Shown here: positions 1-10,321 of the stretch, in pieces
Layout of the letters: every line of letters starts with the position of its first letter
Position numbering within the stretch: the stretch's first letter is position 1
Source: Multifurca ochricompacta
Lineage: Eukaryota > Basidiomycota > Agaricomycetes > Russulales > Russulaceae
Direction: 5' to 3'
Assembly: GCA_022496185.1 (NCBI GenBank)
Contig: WTXG01000172.1
Span: forward strand, 17,190-81,189
Length of the DNA: 64,000 nucleotides
Notes under the pieces: generated by a model
The model's database searches: none
What the model was told of the DNA's origin: nothing
The model's input: only the letters and a program-made list of their open reading frames with translations
Program-made: the position numbers and the translations under genes

Positions 1-90
1 TACAACTCATTGGGGAGGACACTTTCTTTGAGAAACCTGGGGGAGACCTGGGCGATACTGTTTCGGGGTGATCGCGCTACTAATAACAGC
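1..90 (+). repeat. Edge copy of a repeat shared with the 32-kb and 35-kb duplication arms
   Basis: This stretch resembles 32140-32225 and, reversed, 35520-35600: all carry a GGGGA-GACAC-TTTCTTTG core followed by an AACCTGGGG block and a TTTCGGG block. In the other two places it lies at the inner edge of the inverted F-box duplication, so a further duplicated unit probably lies beyond the left edge of the window. No gene was recognised between here and position 300. Confidence 0.4.
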
Positions 91-483
91 GAAAATTGTA
101 GCGCGGTATGAGACATACATGGACTCGGTTGCTTTCCGGACAGCTTCAGTATTCAAGATCTCAGAATTACCATCTGTTGGCATAAAAGAGACTGGGAGTA
201 TGGATTCTGGACGGTGCTATTGCTTAGCATATAAGACGGTTAAATCCACGAATTCAAGCTTGAAAATTAAGGAGTGCTCTAGCAACTTGGGCAAAAAATG
301 AATTAATTGTTTACATCAGCGTACCTTCACGTGCGCTCTTCATTCCATGTGAGTGATAATTAAAATTACACAAAAGAAATTAGAGATGTACTGTTACAGC
401 GATCTCACATCAAAAGGATGAGAGCACCCAAAAATGGCCGGACAGTACGTAAGAAGCAGTTCATTGGCATCTACTATGTCACC

Positions 484-2023
484 TCAATAGAGGTCTCTGT
501 AGCGCACAATTAAGGTAGGCTGGCGTGCAGTGACGAACCTCTCAACAGGCGCTGACTCTCTCTCGCCCCCGAAATCAAGGCGCTGCAGCGCTGGCAACAC
601 CTCTATGACCAGGTCATCAGCAGCGTCTTCTAGCGCATGCGCAACGAGTGGCCCCAGAGGTTCAGAGACATATAGGCTCCTCACAGCAGTGAAGGGGCGA
701 AAGAGCGCGAGCCACTCTGGGACACCTATCTCCTCTTGTCTCTCTGGCTGTAGACGTCTGTAGATGCTGAGCTCTCCCACGCGGGAGAAGAGAGTGGAAG
801 ACTGGTTGCATATCTCTGCCATAGAAGAGACCTGCCAGTCGAGAGGTTTGCATGCGATCCGCAGCAATAGGCGCCCAGGAGTGTCCTTCCCTGCTGGCTG
901 GACGAGGGTGATGTAGACGCTGTCCTCAAAAGATTCCAACGTCGCTCGGCTGGGTACCCTGAGCTTTTCTGCGTGGGAGATAAACTGATGGAGCTGCGGG
1001 ACGTCAAAGATGAGTTGATTGAATAATTTTACGTTGAAGTAGTCGAGAGCGGGGGCATCAATACCGGCAACGATGTCTTCTAGGTACTCGCTGATGCCAC
1101 AAAAGTTGAATTGAGCGAGAGTGGACAAGACAGCGCGTCTGAGTGGAGGCACACTTCTCCGATTTGGGCGGGAAGACGGAGAAGCAAACTCGATGTCAAG
1201 CATTTTGAGTTGAGTCATCCCCGACAGGCTCGTGATGAGCGATTCGGGTGAAAAGTACCCGGCGCTTGGAATTCTCAGAAGTTGAAGGACAACAAGGTCC
1301 TTGGTCAACAACAGAAACTTCGGCAACATAGGAAAGGGGATTCCATAGAAGAAAAGAACCCGTAAGCGCGGTGCTGATTCACAAACAATTGTGCTGGGGA
1401 GAGTCGACAGTTCGCCTCCATCGAGGGGCATGAGCCAAAAGTACTCGAGAGCCGGAAACGGTTGCTGTTTCAGAGCCGCCAACTTGTCAAATAGTGACTG
1501 TGTTAAACCGAGTTGGATTTTATACGTGCGAGCAGGGTGTTCGAGCGCGGTGATGATGTTATCTTCATCTTTCAAAGCCGGAGGCGGGCGCCCCACGACA
1601 CCACCGTACTGTATGCTGATGGGTAACGCTGGCCAGCAGTCCAGAGTCCTCCGAACAGGCGTTCCATTTGTGCAGAGAAGTCGCAGGTCGAGACGATGGG
1701 GTGACGCGAAAATAAGATATCGCCACCTTCTACACACGTGCGTGAGCCTGTGCCATTCCCACATGTCGTTTATTGGCCTCCTTGTAATAGCGGAAAACAG
1801 ACGGAATATGTCTAGGAGGACATCATCGGGTAGTGAATTAATGGTCACGCATTCGTGATCCTCGCCAGTGCCTGTGGCCAGACCAAAGAGTTAGTGTTTG
1901 TTCCTGGCACTGTGGATATGGCGTACCGTTATCATGAAGAATGCCACTACGCCCATCAGTTTGTTTCTTTTTGATTTTAGAGAATAGAAGGCTGATTGTG
2001 CCGTTGACCCTGGAGATGACCAT
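484..2023 (-). CDS. F-box domain protein, intact, two exons (paralog 1)
   Basis: Predicted substrate-recruiting subunit of an SCF ubiquitin ligase. The F-box (INSLPDDVLLDIFRLF, then the WHRLTHVCRRWRYLIFASP block) would bind Skp1, and the leucine-rich C-terminal region would select substrates. The open frame from 1848 starts at GTG, so I placed an upstream exon. Exon 1 is 2023-1927 and begins with ATG; a 55-nt GT-AG intron spans 1926-1872; exon 2 is 1871-484. The join keeps frame (97 + 1388 = 1485 nt, 494 aa). The F-box follows about 45 residues in and the remaining 400 residues contain repeated Leu-rich segments typical of this fungal family. A TATA box lies about 170 bp upstream. Substrate unknown. 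The intron and start are inferred from splice signals and the paralog at 32414-34267, which has a homologous N-terminal extension. Confidence 0.8.
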
Positions 2024-2191
2024 AGTTGGGGAGAGTCTTAGAACACGAGAAGTACGATTCGGAGATCTGTGGACGCCTTGTCAGTTCAGCTTTTCTTTCG
2101 CAGCAAGGTCTATAGAATTTTTTGGACGCACTTTTGGGAGCTCATTGATAGAACATGGAACCAAAGTGGGCACGAGGCAGAGCACTGGCTC

Positions 2192-2199
2192 TTATATAT
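2192..2199 (-). promoter_or_regulatory. TATA box of F-box paralog 1
   Basis: TATATAAG on the minus strand, about 170 bp upstream of the ATG at 2023. The same motif is kept at 7963-7970 in the tandem duplicate, which supports a real core promoter. Confidence 0.5.
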
Positions 2200-2689
2200 G
2201 GTTTGGGAGCGCTCGTTTGTTGGAATGGAGGTGGGATGTTGATACCGGAGATGGGGGCCCGGATTGACTGTCATATCATATCAATTAAGTCGGCTCGCTT
2301 TATAGTCTCCTGCATTTTTTAGGTAAGGAAGGTAGGCCCCAACTTTCACCACACATCAGGAAATTAAATTTGCTAGCATAACAAGGATGGCTAGGACACC
2401 ATATTGGATTTACTATATGTAGTATATCATGTTGTACGATCGCGAGACCGTATGAGTTCGTTGCGGAGAAAGGTTCCGCGAGAAGAGGGAAAGAGAAGAA
2501 GATGCTGAAGTCGTCGAAAGTGCTGATGCGCCGAAATGCTTGATATGCCGAAATGCGTCGATTTGTCGAATATGTCGAAGGCTTGCTGGCTTTGGCTGTT
2601 TGCTGGCTTTTTCTGGCTTGCTGGCTTTGCTGCTGCTGGGTCCGCTGACCTTGGGCTTGTCGTCGTCGTGATGGTTGCTTTAGCACTCA

Positions 2690-2935
2690 AAAGGGGAAAG
2701 AGAGAGAGAGAGAATGACCGTAGATTGCGCTTCTGCTCGGTGATCCTACTACAAGCAAGTATGTACCTTTAAATACCTGTAGAGAGACCTAAGAGAAGGG
2801 CGGTGATGAAGTAGAATTTGTGAAGAAAGAGGTTAAAGCCTGAGAGGCGAGATGAAGAAGGCAATTAGGATGAAAAGGAATGAACGGGAAGGCGGCCCGG
2901 AACGCAAGCAGTCTAAAGATAATGTTTCGTGCTAT
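2690..2935 (-). repeat. Decayed Gypsy LTR fragment (TGTAAGG family)
   Basis: The block CTACTACAAGCA...TACCTTTAAATAC...GAGAG and the downstream GCGGCCCGGA segment match, reversed, the LTRs at 39546-40250 and 46587-47290. Both LTR termini are missing. The adjacent 2370-2690 stretch encodes only Gln/Ser/Ala-rich low-complexity frames and no gene is called there. Confidence 0.45.
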
Positions 2936-3143
2936 GTATCGATCGCATTTATATCGTATCAGAGACAGTCAGAAACTAAGGTCGAATTAACGTCAGAATG
3001 TTTTATTAGCAGAAATTATAATGAAGAAAGCGAACTGGTCCAGCCAGAAGTGGTGACATTCGAGAGAGAGTGGATTGAAGGCGTGAGGAGGTAATGCGGG
3101 CCGGAGTGGATGGTTTCGGGCTCAGAGCTCACGCTATTCCTAC

Positions 3144-3250
3144 AATGTTTGTTTGTTTTTTGAATCCAATTTATTACGCGCTTCAAGGACGTGCCTAAGT
3201 CGCACGGGGCGCGGCTACTACAGAGTACATAGTAGCTACTGTTCATGATC
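3144..3250 (-). mobile_element. LINE 3'-end fragment
   Basis: A T-rich run followed by a TTTATT-ACGCGCTT core and a GCGCGGCTAC block matches the 3' end of the LINE at 26581-26660, including the run standing for a minus-strand poly(A). It looks like a short, heavily 5'-truncated copy. Confidence 0.45.
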
Positions 3251-3724
3251 GTTACATTAATGGGAGACGACACTCCCGTGTGAAAACACTGCAGGGAAAG
3301 AGCGAACAGGTGGTAAGGAAAAGGTGTTTTTTTCCCCCCACAAAGGGGCCGGTAGAGACTACAGAGGAAAGAAGAGAGAACTCACCTTCATCAAAGTACC
3401 CTGGCTCTCCACAAGATCTATCCCGGCCCCAGAGGTCGTGGTGGCACGGATGGCCGAAACGCCGCGCAGGTCCCCTAGAGGAAGCCCAAGAGGGCTGCCA
3501 AGTGACGAGGTGAGTTGTAGATATGCAATCATGTGAGGCTGGTAGCAAACCAGGATGTGAGGCCCCTGTAAATGGAAATGGAGGAGGGGAGAGGCGGTTG
3601 CCTCAAAGGAGGGCGAGCAGGCGCAAAGCTTGGAGGCGGGGGGGAGATCCTTGCGGAAGCGGGCGGCATAGTCTGCCAGTAAAGGAGCAAGGCGCATGGA
3701 GGTGGTAGGGGTTAAGTCCACGCT
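3251..3724 (-). other. Unassigned stretch with a 120-codon open frame
   Basis: An open frame on the minus strand (3359-3721) lies between the LINE fragment and the duplicated F-box tail. It has no motif I recognise and no clear paralog in the window. It may be an exon of a decayed gene or chance. Confidence 0.2.
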
Positions 3725-3969
3725 AAAATGATTTAATTGCTTACATCAGCGTACCTCCACATGCGCTCTTTGGTGACTTCTGTTCCATGTGAGCGATAAA
3801 TTCAATTACACAAAAGAAATTAGAGATGTACTGTTACAGCGATCTCACATCAGAAGGACAGGAGCACCACACAATGGCTGGAAGGTATGTAACAGACACA
3901 TCGACATCTATCACGTTGCCTCAATTAAGGTCTCCATAGCTCACATTTAAGGTAGGCCGGCGTGCGGTG

Positions 3970-4176
3970 TGTGGAAACGCAGCCTGATAAATCTGGTCAA
4001 AACAACTGCATTGTAAGATATAAAAATACTGTTCTTAAATACTGTAAAGACTGCTGTGCTGTGATCATAAGGAATGTACTTAATCATAATAAATGAGTGT
4101 AAATATCATCTTGCACTGCCAACACCGGTCACCTCTGATCCGGTCCGGCCAACTCTGATCCGTTACCGGCTCAACA
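3970..4176 (-). repeat. Copia LTR (element 3' LTR)
   Basis: 207 bp, with TG...CA ends, very nearly identical to 6062-6268. A reversed partial copy of the same LTR is found at 39371-39545. Confidence 0.9.
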
Positions 4177-4243
4177 TCCCCCCGTGATTAAGACAATCCT
4201 AGAGTAGTCCTAATCCAGAGACGAAATCCATAAGATCCCTGAG

Positions 4244-5541
4244 TCAGCAAGGAGAAAAAATGTAGAATGGAAAGTCATCGGCATTGTCTCCAAGGCTGGA
4301 GTCCGAATAGCCGACAAGACCGTTTCCGCGCGCTCCATCGTAGTATAGCCGAAGATCAGCTGTACTGTTTAGATAACCCAGTACGTACTTGACAAGTTGT
4401 AGATGTTGCGAGGAAGGGTTTGCTGCGTACTGCGCAAGGCGCGCTATAGCAAAAGAAACAAATGGGCGGGTCCCAACTTGCACAAACAGCAGGCTCCCAA
4501 TTATTTGTTGAAAATGTGTGATCTCTGTTTGAGTAGCCTGTTCAGTGTGCTTTACCAAGTGGACATCTGCCCCAGCAGGGAGTGGTGTGCGCGCGGGGTT
4601 CGCATCCGCCATACCAAAGCGTGCAACGATCTCTCCAATGTACCGTGATTGATCAATTTCCAGACGCGTGATGGATCTGTCGCGCGTGATCTGAACTTTC
4701 AGATATGAGTCGATCTCACCTAGATCCATCCTTTCATAGCGCTTAGATAAGATCTCCTTGATCCGGTTAACCTCCTTGAGAGTATCGCCTAAAATAGTGA
4801 TGTCGTCGACATAGAGGATTATAATTGCTGTACCCTCCCCGTCTTGGCGACGACGCACGGATACCCCGGCATCAAAAAGGGTGCGCGTGAAGCCGAGCTC
4901 CAATTAGAACTCCATGGAATTGCGAGTTCCATGCGCGTGAGGCTTGTTTGAGTCCGTAAACTGCCTTTTTTGAGTAGGCATACTTTGCCCATCTGGCCCG
5001 ATGATGAAACCCTCCATGTATATTACCTCATCCAGTAGTCCGTTCAGGAGCGCCGACTTGACGTCCATTTGATGGATCTCCCAATCCCCTAGCGCGGCCC
5101 ACGCTAGTAACAGTCCCAATGACTCGAACCGGGCTACTGGAGAAAACATTTCATCATGTCAATTCCCTGAATCTGTGTGAATCCCTTAGCTACCAAGCAC
5201 GCGCGAAAGCGTCCATCAGCTTTGCGCTTGAAAACCCACTTGGACTTCACAGCCTTCCGATTGGCCAGTAAGTCCACCAGTGTCCAAGTTCCATTTCTGG
5301 CTAGTGCGTCCATTTCATATTGGCACGCGTCCTGCCAGTCGCTAGCATAGTCAGACTTTATTGACGTGAGCGGATCACAATATGCAGCCGCCGCGAGCAA
5401 AGCATGTTGCCCGAGTTGCCCATCCTCACCTGGATTCCTGCGAGGCAGTCTCCGAGGGGGCGCATCCTCCAAAATGGGGACAACGGTCCGCTGAATCCGG
5501 AGAATCCGGTTTCGCGGTGCACGGGGTGGGGGCTCTTGCAT
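4244..5541 (-). pseudogene. Copia pol fragment: reverse transcriptase / RNase H, frameshifted
   Basis: Three overlapping minus-strand frames read in order. 5541-5134 holds the start of the RT domain (WVFKRKADG, CLVAKGFTQ). 5149-4904 has the MDVKSALLNG block. 4903-4244 has the catalytic YVDD motif, the later RT palm and the beginning of RNase H (GYSDSSLGD). Frame breaks lie near 5140 and 4904. The integrase expected upstream is absent. Region 5541-6061 is a decayed linker and leader. Confidence 0.85.
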
Positions 5542-6061
5542 TGCGGGGCGTGAAGGCGGGATAGTCTAGACTGTATTACCAGAACTTGAGGTTTGCTGTA
5601 TAGCAACCGGGGATGGCGTCCTTGGCGGATCGACCTCCCCTTGAGCTTGAGTAGGGACAACCATAGGGAATGTAATGGCCAGGATTGATCGGAACGAATG
5701 GACGGCTCACCATTGTTCCGAAACAGAAAGGAGCTGTCAGACCCAGATCGTGAAGACCGATCAAACCCCGATGTATCCAACTGTACGCTCTGAACCCACA
5801 AAGGGTCCAGTCCCTATTAGGAATTGCTCACACGTGCTTCAGCGTCGCCACGCTCCCTCGCACAGCTCGCGCGAAGCCCGGTGAAGGGCCCAGTCTACAC
5901 CGATCCACCGGTTCCAGGAGCCGGGGAATAGGGTTTCACAAGTAACAGAGGCTTGCCTTTTCCGGGAGATATCAAGTGTGCGTGTTCTGAAAAGGAAGCT
6001 TGTGTAATAAATGTCGATCTTCTTCTGGATAATTTAGTTACGCCCAGCAGGGCCCATAACC

Positions 6062-6268
6062 TGTGGAAACGCAGCCTGATAAATCTGGTCAAAACAACTG
6101 CATTGTAAGATATAAAAATACTGTTCTTAAATACTGTAAAGACTGCTGTGCTGTGATCATAAGGAATGTACTTAATCATAATAAATGAGTGTAAATATCA
6201 TCTTGCACTGCCAACACCGGTCACCTCTGATCCGGTCCGGCCAACTCTGATCCGTTACCGGCTCAACA
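6062..6268 (-). repeat. Copia LTR (element 5' LTR)
   Basis: 207 bp, the pair of 3970-4176. It contains an A/T-rich TATA-like stretch and the tandem TCTGATCCG motifs seen in its partner. Confidence 0.9.
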
Positions 6269-7962
6269 CGGTGACGAACTTTTCAACAGGCACTGACTCT
6301 CGAGAGTCCTCGAAACGAAGCACCCGCAGTGCTGGTAACACTTCCATGACCGGGCCATCAGCAGTGTCCTCTAGCGCATGTGCAACAAGTGGGCCCAGAG
6401 ATTCAGAGACATATAGGCTCCTCACAGCAGTAAAGGGGCGAAAGAGCTCGAGCCACTCTGTGGCACCTATCTCCTCTTGTCTCGCTGGCTGTGGAAAACA
6501 TCCGTGGATTCTGAGCTCTTCCACACGGGAGAAGAGAGTGGAAGACTGGTTGCATATCTCTGCCATAGAAGAGACTTGCCAGTCGAGCGGTTTGCATGCG
6601 ATCCCCAGCGATAGGTGTTCAGGAGTGTCCGTCCTTCCTGGCTGAGAGAGGATGATGCCTTTCTCGAAAGATTCCAACGTCACTCTGCCGAATCCCCTGA
6701 ACCTTTCTGCGCGGGAGATAAACTGATGGAGTTGAGGGACGTCGAAGATGAGTTGATTGAATAATATTACATGGAAGTCGCCGAGCGCGGGGGCCTCAAT
6801 ACCGGCAACGACATCTTCCAGGTACTCGCTGATGCCATAAAATGTGAAATGAGTGAGAGAGGAAAGGACGGCGCGTCTGAGTGGAGGCACACTTCTCCGA
6901 TTTGGGCGGGAAGACGGAGAAGTGAACTCTATGTCAAGTGATTTGAGCTGGGTCATCGCCGACAGGCTCGTGATGAGCGATTCGGGTGAAAAGTACCCGG
7001 CGCTTGGAATTCTCAGAAGTTGAAGGACAACAAGGTCCTTGGTCGACAACAGAAACTTCGGCAACATAGGAAAGGGATTCGATCGAAGAAAAGAACCCGT
7101 AAGCGCGGTGCTGATTCACAAACAATTGTGCTGGGGAGGGTCAACAGTTCGCCTCCATCGTGCGATATGAGCAAAAAGTACTCGAGAGCTGGAAACGGTT
7201 GCTGTTTCAGAGCCGCCAACTTGTCAAATAGTGACTGTGTTAAAACGAGTTGGATTTTATACGTGCGAGCAGGGTGTTCGAGCGCGGCGATGATGTTATC
7301 TTCATCTTTCAAAGCCGGAGGCGGGCGCCCCACGACACCACCGTACTGTATGCTGATGGGTAACGCTGGCCAGCAGTCCAGAGTTCTCCGAACAGGCGTT
7401 CCATTTGTGCAGAGAAGTCGCAGGTCGAGACGATGGGGTGACGCGAAAATAAGATATCGCCATCTTCTACATACGTGTGTGAGCCTGTGCCATTGCCAGG
7501 TGCCGACAATTAGGCCGTTTGGAAAAAAGAAATGCAAATAGCGATTGGATGTGTCTAGGTTGACATTGTCGGACAGTGAATTAATGGCGGAAAGCCGACA
7601 ACGATTGAATATTTCTAGGAGGATATTGTCGGACAGCGAATTAATGGCCACGCCAGTGCCTGTGGCCAGACAAGAGTCAGTGTTTGTTCCTGGCGCATGA
7701 AGAGAGCTGCTATGCTCGCCAGTTTTTTTCTCATTGACTTTAGAGAATAGACGGTGGATTGCGTCGTTGACCCTGGAGATGTCGCGAGTTGGGGAGAGTC
7801 TTAGAACACGAGAAGTAGCACGATCACGATTCGAAGATCTGTGGATGCCCTGTCAGCTCAGCTCTGGTTTCGCATCTATAGAATTGTTCGGGCGCACTGT
7901 TGGAAGCTCATTGATGGAAGATGGAACCAAAGTGGACACGAGGCAGAGGCAGAGCACCGGCT

Positions 7963-7970
7963 CTTATATA
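7963..7970 (-). promoter_or_regulatory. TATA box remnant of F-box paralog 2
   Basis: TATATAAG at the position equivalent to 2192-2199 in the first duplicate. Its gene is a pseudogene. Confidence 0.4.
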
Positions 7971-8115
7971 CGTTTTGGGGGCGCTCTTTTGTTTGAATAG
8001 CAGCCGGGACATTGACACCGGAGATGGGGGCCCGGATAGACTATCAGCCTGCAGGAGAAGACTGAGCTAAATCTTTGGGTAAGCCCCAACGTCAGTATCA
8101 TTTCACCACAGAGAA

Positions 8116-9064
8116 TGGGGGGAAATAATAATAGAAAAAAACTCTACTCCCGCCACACAACCTCCACTGCTCTCAGGTGGGCAGTTGTTCATCCCTTTGT
8201 GAGCGACTACACCCCAGCGATTCAGTATCGGACATCCCACGCGACCTCCTCCCTTCACTAAATGGGCATCCTAGAACGTGGGTTCCTGGCATGGGATGTG
8301 TGGCTGTGGCGCTATCTCCTCTTATCGAGCGCAAAGGTTCATTTGGAATGATGCGTCCCAGAGAAAAACCAGGGATTGAAGGGCTTGACATGTGTCGCAC
8401 CGTGCTCACTCACTTTTTCACAGGACCAGGAACAAATAGACACATATAGACACAAATATAGTTGACTTGAGGGGCCAAGCCAACTCGCCGGTGCTGCTCC
8501 ATCACCATCATCACCTCTTTCGGGGAATGATCTTCTAATGATCACTCAGGCAATCAATTTTGTGAGAATATACCTGCAAAGTGGGGACGATGTGAGGAAG
8601 TCAGAAGGGTAAGGGTAGGTTGTGATAAGATTATAGACAGGATTTAAGAAGTGGAGGCAATTCAAGACAGTTATTGACACAAGTGAACTTAGAGGTTTTA
8701 TATACAATTTATGCTACAATAAGAGTTCTTTTAAAATATCATGAAGTCGCACTTGTAATGTAACAATATTCAAAAAAAGTACCAAGATGATGTAGTGCTA
8801 TCGCATTTATCAACTGGATCTAAGCCTCTCAAAACCAATAAGGTGAGATAGTTAGTAGTACTGTAGTATCTAAGTATAAGCCTGCAGCATGCTAACGCCC
8901 AAACTATCCTTACAACAACTTAGATGGTGATACCCTAGCTAAATGCTGTCCTTCATACATACATACATACATACATACAAAGTAGTTCCCTTGACTTTCA
9001 GAATACCATTGAAAAGATGCCACTCTGAAAAAAGTTCCATATTTGTAGTTCTACACATTGATCC
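8116..9064. other. Intergenic stretch with a CATA microsatellite
   Basis: No coding frame with family features was found. It contains a (CATA)n tract at about 8954-8979. The right end (about 9030-9064) reads on the minus strand as the continuation of the ankyrin repeat found at 10322 onward. Confidence 0.5.
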
Positions 9065-10321
9065 TCGCACTGTAGGGCTGCGCGCCGTACCCGTACCGTG
9101 CCAGCTCAGGTCAATCATCGAGGCGGACGGTTACGGGTACGGAAAATGCCGTCCGAATCCTTCAAAAAACGGCCATAGACGGCATTAGACGGCATGGACA
9201 GCAGGGCTTTAATCTTGTCATTAAGCCACCAAAACTCCCCCACTATAGTATCTTTACCTATTTAGATAGTAGATAAGTGTTAGCTAAATATGGTAAAGAT
9301 AAGAGATAAGATAAACTAACTAATACTCACTTCAGTTTATGTGGTCAAAACTGAAGTGAACATGTACAGAATAGTGACCTTTTATACTGCTCAGAGGAGC
9401 ATGACAATAAGTAGAATAAATATAGTTATTTAAATGTGACAAGACAGAAGGAATGTGTTGCGCGTGCAATGTCTCTGAATCAATTATCTGACACACTTTA
9501 GATTATCTTATCATAATCATAAGATCAAGTCCACCCAGGAGCCCGGCTGTCCGGTCTCCAGTCCCAGTTGCAACCGGCCCATCTCAACAGCATATTATGG
9601 ATTATGGAGTAGATTAGATTAGTGGATAGGGCACGATCCCCCTCCGTTGCCTGACAAGAAGCAGTTGCATCTTGCACACACAAGCTGATACTGCACTGGG
9701 TCTTGAGCTGTCTATTAGTCTATATATTTGATTTTTTTTGCCTTATTGTAATTGAATTTTGGTCCGCCAGAGTCCAATTGGAGGTATGCTCGCATTTAGG
9801 AGTTGCCTTGTGCAAGCCTGAATATAGTTCTTGGATGCCCCCTTTTGGGGCATGTTTTGGTATTGCTTCTCTAATGTCTCTTTTGTGATAATGTATGTAC
9901 AATTACATTTATTGAGGGAGTTCATGTTCCAGTATGCCCTGTTTACACCAATCACACTCACAGAAGCAAATGCAATGCTTGAAGTCCCTCTATGAGTTTC
10001 AGATTATGGCTGGTAAAGTAGATTGTTGGGTATTGTACTCATAAACTACATAAAAAGGTGCAGAATAGCCATAAGAATACACCCATTCATTGTTTTATCA
10101 CTCTAAGCTTCTTGCTCATGCTACCCTGGTCAACTTTATTTTCTCTAGTAATACCGTCTACTACCATATACCGTAAAACGGCCGTACCATACCCGTACCG
10201 TACCGTCAGCGATCCGGTGAGTACCAAAAACGGAAAGTGTACGGGTCAGCCGTACCCGTCCTTCACCGTCAAATAGACGGCCGTCACCGTCAAACGGACG
10301 GCGCGCAGCCCTATCGCACTG
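9065..10321. mobile_element. Non-autonomous hAT element, 1241 bp, inserted in an ankyrin gene
   Basis: The element spans 9073-10313. Its terminal inverted repeats begin TAGGGCTGCGCGCCGT, and it is flanked by a perfect 8-bp duplication TCGCACTG (9065-9072 and 10314-10321), diagnostic of hAT-type insertion. Both subterminal regions are crowded with ACGG/CCGT and CCGTACC motifs. There is no transposase. Excising it joins an ankyrin repeat (VKKWLIKHS to ARINV) on the minus strand. A Copia-type LTR lies inside at about 9230-9589. Confidence 0.85.
9230..9589 (-). repeat. Solo LTR, TGTTGAGATGGGC family
   Basis: On the minus strand it starts TGTTGAGATGGGCC at 9589 and contains TATAAAAGG and the CACTTCAGTTTTGACC block. 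Related copies are at 18080-18413, 20633-20945, 30954-31480 and 36205-36655. The other boundary is approximate and no target duplication was found. 9590-10150 holds nothing recognisable. Confidence 0.6.

Larger units (their letters stand above)
3965..6273 (-). mobile_element. Defective Ty1/Copia retrotransposon with 5-bp TSD
   Basis: Two 207-bp LTRs (3970-4176 and 6062-6268) begin TGTGGAAAC and end CTCAACA. The insertion is flanked by CGGTG on both sides (3965-3969 and 6269-6273), and removing one copy restores alignment to paralog 1. On the minus strand, GGTTATGGGCCC next to the right LTR fits a primer-binding site and a purine tract adjoins the left LTR. The element is only 2.3 kb: gag and integrase are missing and only a broken reverse transcriptase region remains, so it was mobilised in trans or lost its interior afterwards. 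Confidence 0.9.
3921..7680 (-). pseudogene. F-box protein pseudogene (paralog 2), split by Copia
   Basis: Paralog of 484-2023. The last 16 codons plus stop (3921-3969) are separated from the rest (6274 onward) by the Copia element. Further lesions: a 1-nt deletion around 7070 shifts frame in the middle (GIPF region); the ATG that starts paralog 1 is changed to a non-start sequence; the intron donor is lost, though the frame reads through; and the start of the F-box is duplicated in tandem (two INSLSDN blocks near 7560 and 7640). The F-box core and the Leu-rich body are otherwise well preserved, which suggests a recent death. Confidence 0.8.
3725..8115 (-). repeat. Second unit of a tandem duplication of the F-box locus
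   Basis: After subtracting the Copia insertion, this unit aligns along its whole length with 300-2370: the 3' flank (3725-3920 with 300-480), the coding region, the 5' exon and the promoter. Both copies have the same orientation, so this is a head-to-tail segmental duplication of about 2.1 kb. Confidence 0.8.

Noticed and set aside
1391..1858. Plus-strand 155-codon frame opposite F-box paralog 1 (and its copy at 7020-7541)
   Set aside because: Antisense shadow of the F-box coding region, repeated in the duplicate for the same reason.
1838..2023. Separate 61-codon gene upstream of paralog 1
   Set aside because: A GT-AG intron joins its first 97 nt in frame to the F-box exon; it is the first exon, not a gene.
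2300..2690. Gln/Ser/Ala-rich minus-strand frames of 87 and 128 codons
   Set aside because: Low-complexity, overlapping, no conserved counterpart in the other tandem unit.
8943..9188. 81-codon frame starting in the CATA tract
   Set aside because: Runs from a microsatellite into the subterminal repeat of a hAT element; no gene features.
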